This document shows positions 8,636 to 20,443 of a stretch of DNA of 64,000 nt, one piece after another. Numbering within the stretch: the stretch's first letter is position 1; every line of letters starts with the position of its first letter. Position numbers and translations under genes: made by a program. The notes beneath the pieces are model-generated. The model saw only the letters and a program-made list of their open reading frames with translations. It did not search any database and had not been told where the DNA came from. The DNA is from Leptodontidium sp. MPI-SDFR-AT-0119 (Eukaryota; Ascomycota; Leotiomycetes; Helotiales; Leptodontidiaceae): the NCBI GenBank assembly GCA_020726505.1, contig JAHLEZ010000012.1, positions 2,480,001 to 2,544,000 of the forward strand. The letters are read 5' to 3'.

Positions 8636-10893
8636 ATGCAGCAAGGGAATCTCGAGCCCTCAAGACCCCGGCCAGCTCGCAAATCACCGGGCATGTCGCG
8701 GCCGAGGAAATCAAAAGCATGTCAGCGGTGCCGAGCAAGGAAGCAAAGGTGTGAAGGCCAACCAGCTTGCAAGAACTGTGCTTCGGCCAACGAAGGTTGG
8801 TCTGTTATTCCGGTTATTCCAGATGTAGCCTCGAGCGAGCTCTATCTTTGTCTCTCTCGCATTACTTTGTTTGCCATGGTGTGATGTAGCCAGGCATCAC
8901 TCAGTGAATTAGACTCGCACTAACTCCTCGCAGAATGTATTCCCTCTGAACGCGAGCCCATGGCACTTTACCCGATTCTGTACATCGAATCGCTCGAAGC
9001 ACGAATCTCCGATATTCAGCATGAAGCGACACTGGTGACCCCCGGAATGTCACTTGATCAGCCGGAGGATGGTCCTTCTCGACGCCTTGCTGACCCCCAG
9101 ATCACCAACGACTTTCCCAACCTCCCAAGCACTTCTGATCAGCTGGACATGACATTCATGTCTCCTCTAGACACCTCAAACAATATGATATATAGTCTGG
9201 ACATGCTGCAATCAGAAGGTAACCTCTTTTCTGTCAGTGATGTGGCTAACTATGACACCGCTACGAATTCCGCCATGCCAGTACACGTTTTAGGGCAGGG
9301 GTCTGCTCCAACAATCGCAGAGGTCTCCATCCACGAAGGTGCTCTGTTTTTTCAGGCGTATTTCGAAACCATCCACCCGCGCTACCCATTTTTAGACGTA
9401 GAAGAATGTAGCAAAGGCTACCAAGACTGGAAGACAGGCGAGATCTTCACATCAGGCAGTGATGCTTGGAGATCATACCTCGTCAAAATGGCATGTGGCG
9501 CAGCTTCATCCTCTTTCCAATAGAGAGCTCTATCTGACATCAAAACAGATCTTCGGCGTCGGCTCCCTTCTACGGCAGGCAAAACTCGACTCCTCCACAC
9601 GCCAGCAGCATCACAATCTGATGCTCCAAGCTCAAGCCGACCAAACCATACTAACGGATCACTCGTATAAGCCTTTGATTCGCCTCCAAGCAATGCTTCT
9701 GTATGCCATTCACGCGCTGCATGGCGAGAGCACTCCCCGAGTGGTACACATCACTGGCGTGGCCATGCGTTTCGCAGTGATGAAAAGGTTCCACTGCCTT
9801 GTGCATGACGGGACCGCAGAGACCACAATGGCCATCAAAGCTTGGTGGTGTATCTACTCGTAAGCGCGTCGCATGTTCCACACCTTCAGGCCAAATTTCC
9901 GTCCTGCTTTTCCTCTAACAGTGTGTAAGGCTAGATAAAGTGGTCGCTATTACGCTTCGAATTCCTCCCTATCCCCCCGAAGATTGGATTACGACGCCTG
10001 CATACGTAAACGGACTTGAGCCCCGATACACGATGCCTTGGTCGTCAGATGTGCCCGGCGCCACTGCAGGTTCAATATATAATTTCAACCTCAGTTACTT
10101 TACTCACATGTGTCGCGTACGCCAGATTCATTCTAAGATTTTGTCCACTACGCAAAAGATCTCCCCCGAAGCTAGAGCAGCATTCATAGAAGATACTCGA
10201 GCTGAAATTGATCAGTGGTCACAGGACGGCCAGATATACGGATATGGGTGGGTTTGGATCCCTCGGTAGCAAAGAGGAAGCACGCTGACATATTTCTAGT
10301 CGTGTTAATACCGAAGGATACGCAAGTTCCCTAGGGCTGGACCACGTCGCGGCCATCACGCGAGCTATTCTTTACAGATTAGACCCTGCCGATATCAACT
10401 CGCCGTACACCGATGAATACCTCCAGTCTTGCTGCGACGTCGGTGGTCTATTCCGAGCATTGCAGAAGAAGCGCCAGATCCCGAAACACTGGATTGATGT
10501 ACGTACTGCCTCGAGGGATTTGCTCGACTAAAAGTATATCTCTGACCTCCTATTCTTTCCCACTAGATGTTATTCAACTTTCAGGTCGGCATAACAATGA
10601 TTTATATCATCTATCGTCGGGCTGTTCTTATTCCAAAAAATGTTGACCACGCCATTCGCGACGTCACCTCAAGTTTTGCGATATTCGCTGATCGGTCGGA
10701 AAAGGCGGACATCTACCGTGACTGCCTGGATTTGTTGGCAAGCAGCATCTCGAGATCCTGCACGCCTGGGACAATTGATGAGGATTCTCGGAGGGAAATT
10801 TCCGGCTTGGTCCATCAGATAATCGAGAGCGGCACTGCGCCTGACATTGCTGCGATGTTGTCGGAGATGAGCCAAGACCCGGGTGACGGCTGA
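8636..10893 (+). CDS. Zn2Cys6 transcription factor, five exons, one frameshift
   Basis: My exon model is 8636-8795, 8934-9859, 9930-10247, 10300-10498 and 10567-10893, all with GT-AG introns. The N-terminus holds a basic patch and the binuclear cluster CQRCRARKQRC, PACKNC and, across the first splice, EEC. This is the Gal4-type DNA-binding domain. The remainder resembles the fungal-specific transcription factor middle homology region, for example AWWCIYSLDKVVAITL across intron 2, then PEDWITTP. In exon 2 the frame must shift by one base near 9507-9519: KMACGAASSS passes to LSNRELYLTSK, otherwise TAG at 9521-9523 ends it. With that base allowed, the model gives about 642 residues, normal for the family. 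Either the assembly has an extra base or the gene is recently inactivated. The targets are unknown. Confidence 0.75.
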
Positions 10894-11632
10894 GGCATCG
10901 CACGGAGGAGATGCAAGGTTTGGCATAAGGTCACAAGTTTTTCGAGGTTATGGCTGGCCGATATCTGCGTGGTAGAAGTGAAAGCTTTGCCACTGTATCA
11001 CTAAATATGGCTGTATCGATTCTCTTGAGAATGACGTGGGAGTAAGGTTCTGTTCTCTGGCCACAGACACTGCACGTCCAGTTTATGCTCACCAAGCCGT
11101 GTCTCACCAGCAAGTTTGCTTCTTCTATGCGCTGTCGGCAGCTGGGCCTGGTTGGCTGGAGAGGAGCGCGCCCCTGGCGAGGGCAAGGTACACCCGTCGA
11201 CATGAGGCCGAGCTGAGGTTGTCGAGCGGACGGGACGGGACAGGTTCACTCAATGAGAAATATGTTTGATGGATTACTCTGGCTAATTCTTGAATTACTT
11301 GAGCGATGAGTTTACGGTTTAGGGTCGAGCGACGAGCTTTGTTTCTCCCACTAAAATATCATGGATCAGGGCTTTCACTTACCTCCTCATGCCGAAGATG
11401 CTGGCATCGCATGCTGGAGCCTTGTCTTGCTATCCTTCCAGCCATGGCTCGGTGTTCAGGAGGCCATGGTATGTAAGTACCATCAAACGAGTGACAGCGC
11501 AAAGTAAACAAGTGGGGTGACTGAAAAAAGATCCTTCCTTCCTGTCGTTGCATACAGTAAGAGCGTAACCTATGAACCGATGACTAGCGTTTATTTCATT
11601 TGAAAAACTTCTCAGGTTGAATATGACAAACT
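10894..11632. other. Gap without recognised gene
   Basis: About 740 bases with only short overlapping frames on both strands. Nothing conserved was recognised. Confidence 0.45.
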
Positions 11633-11849
11633 TAACGACCAAAACAGCACGCAAGCGGAAGAGTTTCCTCAAGATATCTCGCAGATTCGTCTCCGATTCC
11701 TTTTCAAGAGTGGCGATGCCCTTACTGAGAACAAAGATCTGCAAATCTTGAAGAAGTAATCGTGCTAACGCCAACCGTCTTGTCTCTTCCCAACTTAAAC
11801 CACACTCGTCCTTGCCTACTGGAGCATTGTAGCTGCCTTGAAGGTTCAT
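11633..11849 (-). pseudogene. ABC transporter C-terminal ATPase relic
   Basis: The minus-strand frame reads LSWEETRRLALARLLLQDLQ, then IFVLSKGIATLEKESE, then LRDILRKLFRLRAVLVV. It lines up with the end of an ABC nucleotide-binding domain: signature LSxGQ, Walker B with D-loop (VLDEATxxLDxES), and the helix before the H-loop. The key residues are gone: LSWEE replaces LSxGQ, SK replaces DE in Walker B, and the H-loop histidine is absent. No transmembrane or Walker A part is present upstream. It is therefore a 5'-truncated, mutated fragment, probably of an ABC-C type exporter. The open frame continues to 11430 without recognisable content. Confidence 0.5.
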
Positions 11850-12115
11850 GATCGTATCATGGATATTAACAGTTTAGCAAGCAGCAATTACAGTACTAAT
11901 TTCAATGCTTTCCAGGTCGGTTATTATAAGTTATAATAATTATTAATTATTAGCGGGTAAGTAGGTGAAGGTAGTAGTGAGTTTAGCAAGTTGGCTGGAA
12001 TATGGTGGGGGAGACTTATCAAGCAGTGGGCTGTCACGATCTCCTGACAAGGAATATGCAAACGTCAACCCCCACTCCTTACGAATTTCATTCATCCATC
12101 ATCAACAACATCAAC
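11850..12115. other. Short AT-rich intergenic stretch
   Basis: It contains no convincing gene. It is the probable promoter of the transcription factor starting at 12116. Confidence 0.4.
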
Positions 12116-13679
12116 ATGTTCGAATCAAAGCCCATCAAGACCAGAAAAGGCTCGAAACATGATAAGAGTGGCTGCTTAACGTGCAGGAAAAGGTCTATTG
12201 TATATCCTGACAGGTTCATGACCAGAGAACTAACAATCGACACAGACGAAAGAAATGCACAGAAAACACTTTCCCAGTATGTGGGCACTGTCTGCGGCTG
12301 AATCTCGAGTGTGTTCGCGAACCTCCTCGCCGGTACTCCATTACTCGACGGGAAGCTTCGATGTCGGGATCGGAACGGTCTGGCCAAAATTCCAATGCCA
12401 TACCCAATCTTCGTTTTCAGCTTTCGCCTATCCAACATTGCTCACAGTCATCACATGACCGAGAGCTAATGAAATACTATGTTAGCTTTCTTGCCAAGAT
12501 TGTTGCTATTAGCGAAGAGAACAATTCATTTCTCACTGGCAAGTTTCACGGTAGGATTGCACTGACGATCAGCTGACCAGTTTCTCAACAGTATTTCTCC
12601 CCATGGCTACAGTGTCTCCATCCGTCTTTCAAGCCCTAATCGCATGGTCATCAGGCCATCTTTCGATTTTTGACGACAGCTACAAACTCACTGCATTAAA
12701 AGCTCGCTCTCGAGCTCTTGGTGCTATGTGTGAAGTACTATCAACCAAAGCCAGCACAGTTCCAGACCAAGAAGCGAATCTTGCAACGGCTTTAGTCTTG
12801 GTGGCAAATGAAATTGGTCTCAATAGCGGATCGGAATGGTATGAGCATCTCAAAGGTGCAAGAGATATCATAATATCGGCCGAATCTTCAGGACCAGGTG
12901 GAAGATCACTACAAGGGTCTCAAGTATTTAAGACGAGTAGTGATGGACAATGGTTACTACGAAACTTCGCATACCATGATGTTTTGTCTAGTATCATATC
13001 TGGACGAAGGTTGTTAATCGAAGACAACTACCTTGATGACATTTCTGTTGAAACCGATTCATACCTTGGCGCTGCATTTCCGGTAATGAAGCTCATATCG
13101 AAAATTTGCAGCCTCCGGTACCCACATGCTAGGGATCAGGAAATTGACCAATTTCTTACAAGCATCAACGCTTTCTGGGACAATTGTTACTACCTCGAAT
13201 CGATATTGCAAGAGTGGACTTGCAAGTCCACCACGAAAACGAGCTTATCAGCACTGGCGAACTCGTACCGAAGCGCGGGGCTGATTTGCTTATATCGTCA
13301 TATGAGAACTTGGGCAATGGAAGATTTTGCAGGTCCCGGCTACTCGAAACAGGAGCTTTGCATGATGATATCAAATGCAGTTGATGCGATCATGACCAAT
13401 CTATCCCTAATCCCCGTTACGGACGGAGCAGTATGCGGTCTCCTCTTTCCACTCTTCATAGCCGGTGGCGAGACAACGGAGCAAAAGCACATCGAAACAA
13501 TCCGATCTCGCTTAAGTTACATGTTGAAAGAACGAGGGTTTCAGAATGTTAGGCGAGCATTAGATATCCTAGAGCAAGTGTGGCAACAGAGCTGCTCTGG
13601 ATCCTCGCATGATGAGAGTGGCATGATGGATTGGGCAACTCTTCTCGAAGGAAGCGAAGAGATGCTTATTTTAACATAA
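12116..13679 (+). CDS. Zn2Cys6 transcription factor, three exons
   Basis: The exons are 12116-12192, 12246-12538 and 12592-13679, which gives exactly 485 residues. The cluster GCLTCRKRRKKC, PVCGHC and LECV is formed across intron 1 (12193-12245). The long C-terminal part (FLPMATVSPSVFQALIAWSS, then the ALGAMCEVLS region) matches the fungal-specific regulator family with a C-terminal alpha-helical domain (Fungal_trans_2 type). Intron 2 is best modelled with a GC donor (GCAAGT at 12539, acceptor at 12591, 53 nt). A GT alternative at 12551 would leave only 41 nt but also keeps the frame. An ATG in the same frame upstream may exist, but 12116 gives the usual short basic lead-in to the zinc cluster. 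It is an intact nuclear regulator; the targets are unknown. Confidence 0.75.
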
Positions 13680-14379
13680 GATACAATCACCTAGCTATCT
13701 TTATTCCTCGATTTCAGGAGTTCTGGGCTTGTCTGGTGCTTGGGGCGTCAAGTGTTCTTTCTCGGACTACATCATGTTAGGACAACAAGGGTAGGGAGTA
13801 TACGGCAAATAAACCAAATTCGCTCAAGTGAAAGACTGGAAGTATATAACTAGCAAACAACGGCCTGGCCTACTACCCTTCATGTGACAAATTATCTATC
13901 TCTACATATTGAATCATGTCGTCACGACTGATGCAAAGTGGACCGATAGTGCCTAGAACTGCTTCTTTTCCACCCATAGCACTTGTTGTCCCTCTGCTTG
14001 GAATGCGTTTGGATGTTGGTCTAGAAGACGTCAGTACTCGATCTGACTTAATGCATGATACACTTACTTGAATCAATACACGCCATTATTTGCAGCAAGA
14101 CAACGAACACTCCCACGGATATCTCCGTTAGGGTAATAGCAACTCGCGGCTTGGAGAGCCGGTTAAGTAAGCAAAAGCAGGTTAAACAGCAAGAGCAGTC
14201 CCATCATTACTATAATAAAAGAAGAGAAATCATTATCAAAAGCAAGTAGTTGGGGCGTTCATATAGAATAATCTTTATAATAACGGTAGCTGCCGTACTA
14301 CTTTTAGCCCTTTAGCCCTAGTTTACAACGAATTAATACACGCTTATGAATAAAAGGAACGTATAGTATTATAACCTTA
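13680..14379. other. Intergenic, becoming AT-rich
   Basis: No convincing gene. The right half (about 14080-14380) is AT-rich and precedes an acidic coding relic. Confidence 0.45.
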
Positions 14380-14733
14380 TTAAGCTTGTTGAAAACCAGT
14401 CAGCTGAAACTAGTGGGGCTCGTGTGGATACCGAGACTACAGTCGATGGTCAGACTGTTGAAGACGAGACGAATGAAAAGGTCGTTGAAGTCGAGACAGA
14501 GCAAGAGCGGGAGAGCGAGCCAGAGACATTGGATAATGTCAAAGGCAAGGCTGAGGAGGAGGAGACCGAGTCAAAGACATTGGGTGATTAGTCGACGACG
14601 AGGAGACCAAGACAGAGACAGATGTCGAACGCAAGGTCGAGGAGGATGAGGAGGCAGCCGAGCCGCAGACATTGGACAATGTCGAAAGCGAGGTTGAGGT
14701 CGAGAAGGAAGAGGTAGAAAGTGCTGAGGTTTG
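14380..14733 (+). pseudogene. Acidic Glu-rich coding relic with internal repeat
   Basis: The frame reads SAETSGARVDTETTVDGQ, then EPETLDNVKGKAEEEETES, and ends in LGD-stop near 14589. Shifting one base there continues the same style: VDDEETKTETDVERKVEED, EPQTLDNVESEVEVEKEE, ending ESAEV-stop. The segment EPxTLDNV occurs twice about 45 codons apart, so this was an imperfect tandem acidic repeat. The upstream part of the gene is missing in AT-rich DNA. It is probably the broken 3' end of a low-complexity acidic protein of unknown function. Confidence 0.4.
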
Positions 14734-14940
14734 ATTGGAAATCTAACCTGGTGTCCTCTCTCTTTTCGAGGGTCGGGTGATGGGTTTATGTAGTTATAGA
14801 GAAATACTTTGACTTTTGCCTATATTCAAATCTGAAAACCATGTAACCATCGTGAATCAATGCGCTAAAAGTAAGTGTCAGAGTAGTGAGATCATGTATA
14901 TTCAACAATCCTAGAGCCAAAACCGAAGTGATCCAACAGC

Positions 14941-16622
14941 TTAGGAGAATTGGCTAAGAGCCTTGAAGACCACATCTCGTGTAAGTTCCGCAATCACCTT
15001 GATCTCTTCTCTCGTACTCCCATAAGCCGGAGCAATCAGAACATGATCTCCAATTACACCATCAACAGTTCCCTGCCCAGGATACAGCGAAATCCCATGT
15101 TCGGAACTCATCCCCACATTGAAAATTGTATTTGCTACAGCCAAAGACTTCGGAAATGGAGTCTTTGTAGTTTTGTCTTTGACGAATTCAATCTGATGTT
15201 ACGTTAGTAGATTAGGATTTCGCTGAGAGGATTGAGTACTAACTCCCCAGAACAAGCCTTTCCCTCTGACATTTCCAACGTGGGGATGAACATCAAGATA
15301 TTCATGTAGTAGTTCTCCAAGATAAGCTCCAACTACCTTAACATTATCCACAAGTTTGTCCTCTGCGATTATCTTTTGGACTTCGACAGCTGCTGCACAA
15401 GAAACTGGATGCCCCTGATATGTATGCCCATGGGAAAATGCCCTACGTAATCATCAGTTTTCTCCTTCAAACATCGTAAGTTGGGACATACCCCGAACCA
15501 TGACTCAATGCATCCGCAATACGATGATTGATTAGAATTGCTGCGATTGGCGCAAAGCCACCACCAAGACCTTTAGCGATGGTTTGAATATCGGGAACTA
15601 CACCTTCTTGCTCCCAAGCGTGAAGGCTTCCGCAACGACCCATTCCGGACATCACCTCTAGCGAAATTAGTTAGAAAAGCCGTTACTTTCTCGAGCTTCG
15701 CATTTTCGACTTACCATCAAGAATGAGAAGAGCTCCGTACTTGTTACATACTTCTCGCATAGCTTTGAAGTAGCCAGGAACCGCTGGCACAGCCCCCAGT
15801 GCCTAATATTGTGAGTTTTCAGAATACAAGGTAAGAATGGAAGAGTTCTTGACTTACCGCTCCAACAACAGGCTCAGCAACGAACGCAATCACATTCTCA
15901 GGTCCCATTTCCTGAAACTTATCATCCAGCTCTTTCGCCAACTGCTTTACGTACTCCTCCTGACTCTGACCTTCAAGACGACCTCTATACTCGTTACAAG
16001 CCGAAACTTTTCCGCAGCCCTCAAGGAGCATTGGCTCAAACAGTTCTCTTCTTGCAACATGGCCACCAACTGATAGTGCTCCCCAAGTTGTTCCATGATA
16101 AGAGCCATGACGAGCAATAAATTTAGTTCGCTGAGGCTGTTTAGGAACAGTTTCCATGAAATATTGACGAGCCATTTTCATAGCTGCATCCATTGCTTCA
16201 GATCCTAAATGTTTGTTAACACCTATTATTCTCGTCCCATCAATGAATAGAGTCATACCAGAACACATAACCAAAACTTTCGCCATCTCACCCTTCGTCC
16301 CCTTCACCAAAACTTCTGCTAATTCCTCCCCAATCTCAGTACCATAGAACATGGAATTACAGTATGAAAACTTCTCAATCTGAGAAATCATCGCTTTCTT
16401 GACGCGTTCATTTTGATAACCGAGACAAGCTACTGCCGCGCCACATGTTGTATCGTTGATTTGTTGACCGTTTGAGAAGGTGACTTTTGTTCCCTCAGCG
16501 TGGGCTACTTGTAAAGGAACGCTCTTGAGACTGCGATGGATGACAGCGCTGGCGACTTTGGATTTGGGGAATTCTGATGGTTCAAGGCCATCTGCTACTG
16601 CGTCGAGGATAGCTGGTGCCAT
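14941..16622 (-). CDS. Class III (omega) aminotransferase, PLP-dependent, six exons
   Basis: The minus-strand exons are 16622-16259, 16204-15858, 15802-15715, 15657-15492, 15442-15244 and 15192-14941. All introns are GT-AG and 49-57 nt, and the sum is 471 residues. Family landmarks in order are NDTTCGAAVACLGYQN, GSEAMDAAMKMAR, RHGSYHGTTWGALSVGG, VAEPVVGA, LLILDEVMSGMGRCG (the aspartate that holds the PLP pyridine), TIAKGLGGGFAPIAA (the Schiff-base lysine) and GHTYQGHPVSCAAA. The enzyme moves an amino group from an omega-amine or amino acid to a keto acid. The exact substrate (4-aminobutyrate, diamines, or another) cannot be read from the motifs. No targeting signal is obvious. The first intron is a multiple of three and has no stop, so it can be mistaken for coding sequence. 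All catalytic residues are present and the gene looks functional. Confidence 0.85.
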
Positions 16623-17381
16623 TTTTTGTCTGCAACGAGTTGATGAAATTGAGGACTGCAGTATTGATGTAAATGATTAAGGACTGAGGCAATAGAGATG
16701 ATAACAATCTTTATGTATACCCTTCAGCCTCATTATACTTTCGCTAATAAAGGTCTTTTGAAATTATTAGGCAATAGAAACTCAATTCTAAGGTTATGAT
16801 GGTGAAGGAAACATACCCCGCTCGGGCAAATGATAGGTAACTCAGCAAACGCCCCACAAACGCCTAGAGATAGGGGGATAAGTGGGGTGGGCCATTTAAG
16901 ATACGCCCAACACGCCCGTAATGCTGACTGGGTCGCTTATTCAGAGGTTATCTCAGCGTTTTGATTATCGGCTCACTCCATCACTCTCTATCACCACTCT
17001 ACTCCCCGATTCAGACGTAATTGCTGTCTTTCTAAAGCAAGCGTCACATAGTAGTCCTACGAACCGCTAGATTCGAGTATAAATCAATCAATCAATTAAT
17101 TAATCAGCCGCCACAATGCCAGCTATCAGCTCCCTCGCTAGCCCGGACAAGTCAACTTTTAAGGCGTTTCGCAAGAGGTACATTGACTTAGTTTCCGCAA
17201 CCGCTGTATCGAGAAGCCAGCCCTTCAGGATCTGTTGCCAGTCCTTTTAGAGAGAAGTATTCAGCCCGAACAGAAATAACGCATTGCACAATATCTTGTC
17301 TCGCATCCTTCTCGTGTCGCACATTTGAACCATTCGATTCGACCAAACGTAGTTGGAAAAGTGATTTTCCTACGCCGTCCC
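16623..17381. other. Intergenic with a short unconvincing frame
   Basis: Promoter side of the aminotransferase and 3' flank of the HET gene. A plus-strand ATG at 17116 opens MPAISSLASPDKSTFKAF and about 25 further codons, but nothing after it supports a gene. Confidence 0.4.
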
Positions 17382-19109
17382 TCAAGTGTCCTGCATCGTC
17401 GCGTCTCTTGAGGGCTGGACTAGAATCTTACACAGACTGGTGTCTGGAGTCTCCACCAATTCTGTCGACAAAACATATTCCAAAAATGGATCGATAGTAA
17501 AGGGTGCTAGTGGTGCATCACTGCGTCGACATCTTGTCGGCAATTGCGGACCAAGAGTGTCGCCTTCGCGAGATGTTACAAACTCTCTAGCTTTGCGTGC
17601 AACGTGTGGAAAACCATGCGTCTTCTCTTGTGCAAGGATCTGGGAAAGAGGGCGAGAATACTTGTCGTCTGTGTAAATTGCAGCCCAAGGCCTAAGTTGC
17701 TTCCCAGAGGGGTAGTGTATGTTCGACTGTGAAACTAGTCCGAATATAATGATTAACCTTGTAGCTGCCTTGGAGGTGCCCTGACTCAGCGAATATGACA
17801 ATCCCTTTACGATCTCTACAGTGACTTTGATGTCGATTATGCCTGTAAAATACTCATATCCATCCGTAATGAAACTCTGAGTAGCATGGTCCCAGAGGTG
17901 CAAGGGCGCCTTTTGGACGTTGTATTCCAAGAAGAAAGGGGCGTTATTAGTGATGCAATGCAATGAGAAACGATGCCTGAGTCGCGTTATGATCGATTGA
18001 GACTCTGCTGGACTGATAGTCTTCGGGATAGGCAAAGAAGACACTACATTCTTTTGAAGCCAAGAGTTGTTCTCATCCGTATGCCGACTGAATTGGTGCC
18101 GCACATATCCATGGGCTGTCCGAACAAGCCTGATAGCAATCGTGTTTGCCAATCCCATTGCTAGCTCGTGGCCTCTAGCAACGCAGTCTAATCTTAAGAG
18201 GTACTCGCCATCGCCACCGGCCAACATATCACTGAACTTGAAGCCTTGGTTGGTGATTGTGACTTCCGCTGGTATAATTCCAGGATCCGAGATACGTTGA
18301 AGGCCCCTGCACTCAATGAACTCAGCGGGTGATTCTGCTAACATACCCCGAAACTTCCGTCGTCGGTGAAGAGGAAGCATTTCCTCGCCGGGGCAAGTCC
18401 ATGCAAAAAGCGAAAGATCATTTTTCTCCTGTGCAATAGCTTCTTGAAGCCGAAGGAATGCTTTCTGGCCCTCTCCGTATATCAGCGGAAGGTTGACGTC
18501 GAAGATGCCAAACAAGCAATAGGCAAGATCCTCGACCCTTGTTGTACGGCGTGACGATGCCCAAGACATCCGTCTTGCCACTGGAACAGTTTGTAACATG
18601 TCGCTATCGTTGAGAATTTCCTCATCAATTCCAGTAATCTCAGCCAGAGACCCCCGCAAGGAATCATTGGTGCCAACCAGATTCCAACCCGCGTCATAGA
18701 ACTCGATCTCTTCAGATGCAATGAGCTCTTGCAAAGTCCACCCTCGAGTGAACCATCTACAACTGTACAGGTACTTGATTGAGAGGAGATCAGAGAGGAA
18801 GACAAAGCAGATATGTGACTGCTTGTACCAGTGAAACATCGAATTGATAGCCTCAGTCAGCTCAGCACTGCTGCTTTTATCAATGCAACACGTATCAACC
18901 CAAGCATATTCGATGTTGCGATCAAGGGCTAGCTGACAGGTCCGCTGGATCTTGGAGAATCCCTGTTTCTTCCTGGCTCGCTTGACATCGGCCATGTCTT
19001 GGAAGCTGACCTCGTTGTCCCCCCAAGTATGTGAAAGGATCGCATAGATGCAGGTTTCGGGGTCCTCGATGAACTCAAGAGCTAGAGAGGTTGTGTTGAT
19101 CAACCACAT
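17382..19109 (-). CDS. HET-domain (heterokaryon incompatibility) protein
   Basis: A single uninterrupted frame of 575 residues from ATG 19109. The HET domain occupies about the first 130 residues: YAILSHTWGDNEVSFQD, then YAWVDTCCIDKSSSAELTEA and MFHWYKQSHICFVFLSD, closing with WFTRGWTLQELIA. The segment AYCLFGIFDVNLPLIYGEGQ follows, typical of the HET-E/HET-D-like group. The C-terminal 330 residues have no repeat or other domain I recognise. HET proteins trigger cell death when incompatible fungal individuals fuse, and are usually paired with or fused to sensor domains. The start is supported by MWLINTTSLALEFIEDP, the usual beginning of these proteins. The frame is clean. The partner sensor, if any, is not identifiable here. 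Confidence 0.85.
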   Translation of the reverse strand: MWLINTTSLALEFIEDPETCIYAILSHTWGDNEVSFQDMADVKRARKKQGFSKIQRTCQLALDRNIEYAWVDTCCIDKSSSAELTEAINSMFHWYKQSHICFVFLSDLLSIKYLYSCRWFTRGWTLQELIASEEIEFYDAGWNLVGTNDSLRGSLAEITGIDEEILNDSDMLQTVPVARRMSWASSRRTTRVEDLAYCLFGIFDVNLPLIYGEGQKAFLRLQEAIAQEKNDLSLFAWTCPGEEMLPLHRRRKFRGMLAESPAEFIECRGLQRISDPGIIPAEVTITNQGFKFSDMLAGGDGEYLLRLDCVARGHELAMGLANTIAIRLVRTAHGYVRHQFSRHTDENNSWLQKNVVSSLPIPKTISPAESQSIITRLRHRFSLHCITNNAPFFLEYNVQKAPLHLWDHATQSFITDGYEYFTGIIDIKVTVEIVKGLSYSLSQGTSKAATRLIIIFGLVSQSNIHYPSGKQLRPWAAIYTDDKYSRPLSQILAQEKTHGFPHVARKAREFVTSREGDTLGPQLPTRCRRSDAPLAPFTIDPFLEYVLSTELVETPDTSLCKILVQPSRDATMQDT

Positions 19110-20443
19110 CGCCGCGGTGTTGTGTCGAAATTAGGCTGATAAATAGCGCGCTGATGGAACTTTTAGACTTGGATGAGACCACGTCGAAGTGAGGCTGAAC
19201 AAAAAACCGTTCAAAGCGAACGTAGGGGCTGTCACGAGACTATGGTGGAACCGGAGGAATCGAACCCATGTAGATAGTACTAGTGCCCTTTAGGCTTACT
19301 CGACTCGAGTAGCCGAGCGAATGGAGCTTCATTCATGAGAAGAGGACACTGATTTCACCCATCATGGACAGACAACCACAGCACCTTTTGCATCATGCTT
19401 TCGCTTGTGCCTTAACAGTGCCCTCGCAGTTCATCACTTACCTTAGAACGATAAACCTCTTCGATTTTCGGCCCTGGAACGAAGGGGAATCCACTTTTGC
19501 AAGGGTGAATAGACCGCTAACGAACTCTGTGATGACCTTGTCGATGACAGAGTCTGGAAGGGTCGCAAGAGTGCTGAGAGGAGCACGGTATGAGCGCGCT
19601 AGACTGCGATGACCTAGTAGAGACGTTGAGCAAGTTCCAGTTCAACTTTACTTGATTTTGAATGTGAACAAGTAATCTACCCACGCCGCACCTCGCTTCC
19701 CCAGACACCCCGACGTTCCAGAATAAAGCACGGGGCAGGTCTTGCAGCAGCAACACAAGAACGAAACGGTTGATCGCAGAATTACTGTCTAAATATCTTG
19801 CAAGTTTACTCATTTGAATTATTAGAAGTGGGATTTACCGAGTTCAAGCTTTGAGCCTTTCCTTTGGGGCGCCTCAAAATTTGAAGTACTCGTGATGTTC
19901 CCGGAAACCACTCGCACCTCTCTTTAAGCTTAAATTTCTACATCTCTAGCATTTCCTCCAGATAATAACATGGGCTGATATGATTCTTGAGCCCTCGCAT
20001 CTCATAAATAAAAGCCAACGAACCGGCCTGTGCCTCGGGAGTCGTCGGCTGTCAGTAGCTTCACCCAGTGCTGTCGATCATTTTGCATATCCCGCTACCC
20101 CCACCTCCACGCAATTCATCGGTGGCTTTTCTATTTGCCCAAGAAATCCGCGGGTTTGATACCTTTAACAAATCCGCTCTGCTTGGCTTGAGGGGAAGGG
20201 GATCTGTAGTAACGGTAGTTATTCTTGTCAAATCTTGAGGTTATTCCAAGCTTGGCGATCGACACTTGGATTATTGAACCACTTTCTGACCTTATGGTAC
20301 AAGCGTAAAGATCGACATTTAGACCATGAAACAATAGATCTCTGAGTTAAGCATAAGTATGCCTCTTCTCATGGTTCAAGACCTCCGTGTTGCTGGCTCA
20401 TGCAGTGCCCGTCCTTGTTTACTTCCTGGGCCCTCTGGACAAA
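19110..20443. other. Long intergenic stretch
   Basis: About 1.3 kb with only short frames. It includes a pol III B-box-like motif on the minus strand at 19256-19266 and, close to 19290-19315, an imperfect inverted repeat (GGCTTACTCGA / CTCGAGTAGCC). I see no complete tRNA and no protein gene. Confidence 0.45.

Noticed and set aside
16205..16258. 18 in-frame codons inside the aminotransferase taken as coding
   Set aside because: They begin GTATGA and end ATTTAG, contain no family sequence, and removing them joins LVMCSG to SEAMDAAMK as in homologous enzymes.
17544..18554. Several plus-strand frames across the HET gene
   Set aside because: They overlap a single intact 575-codon HET frame and have no recognisable content.
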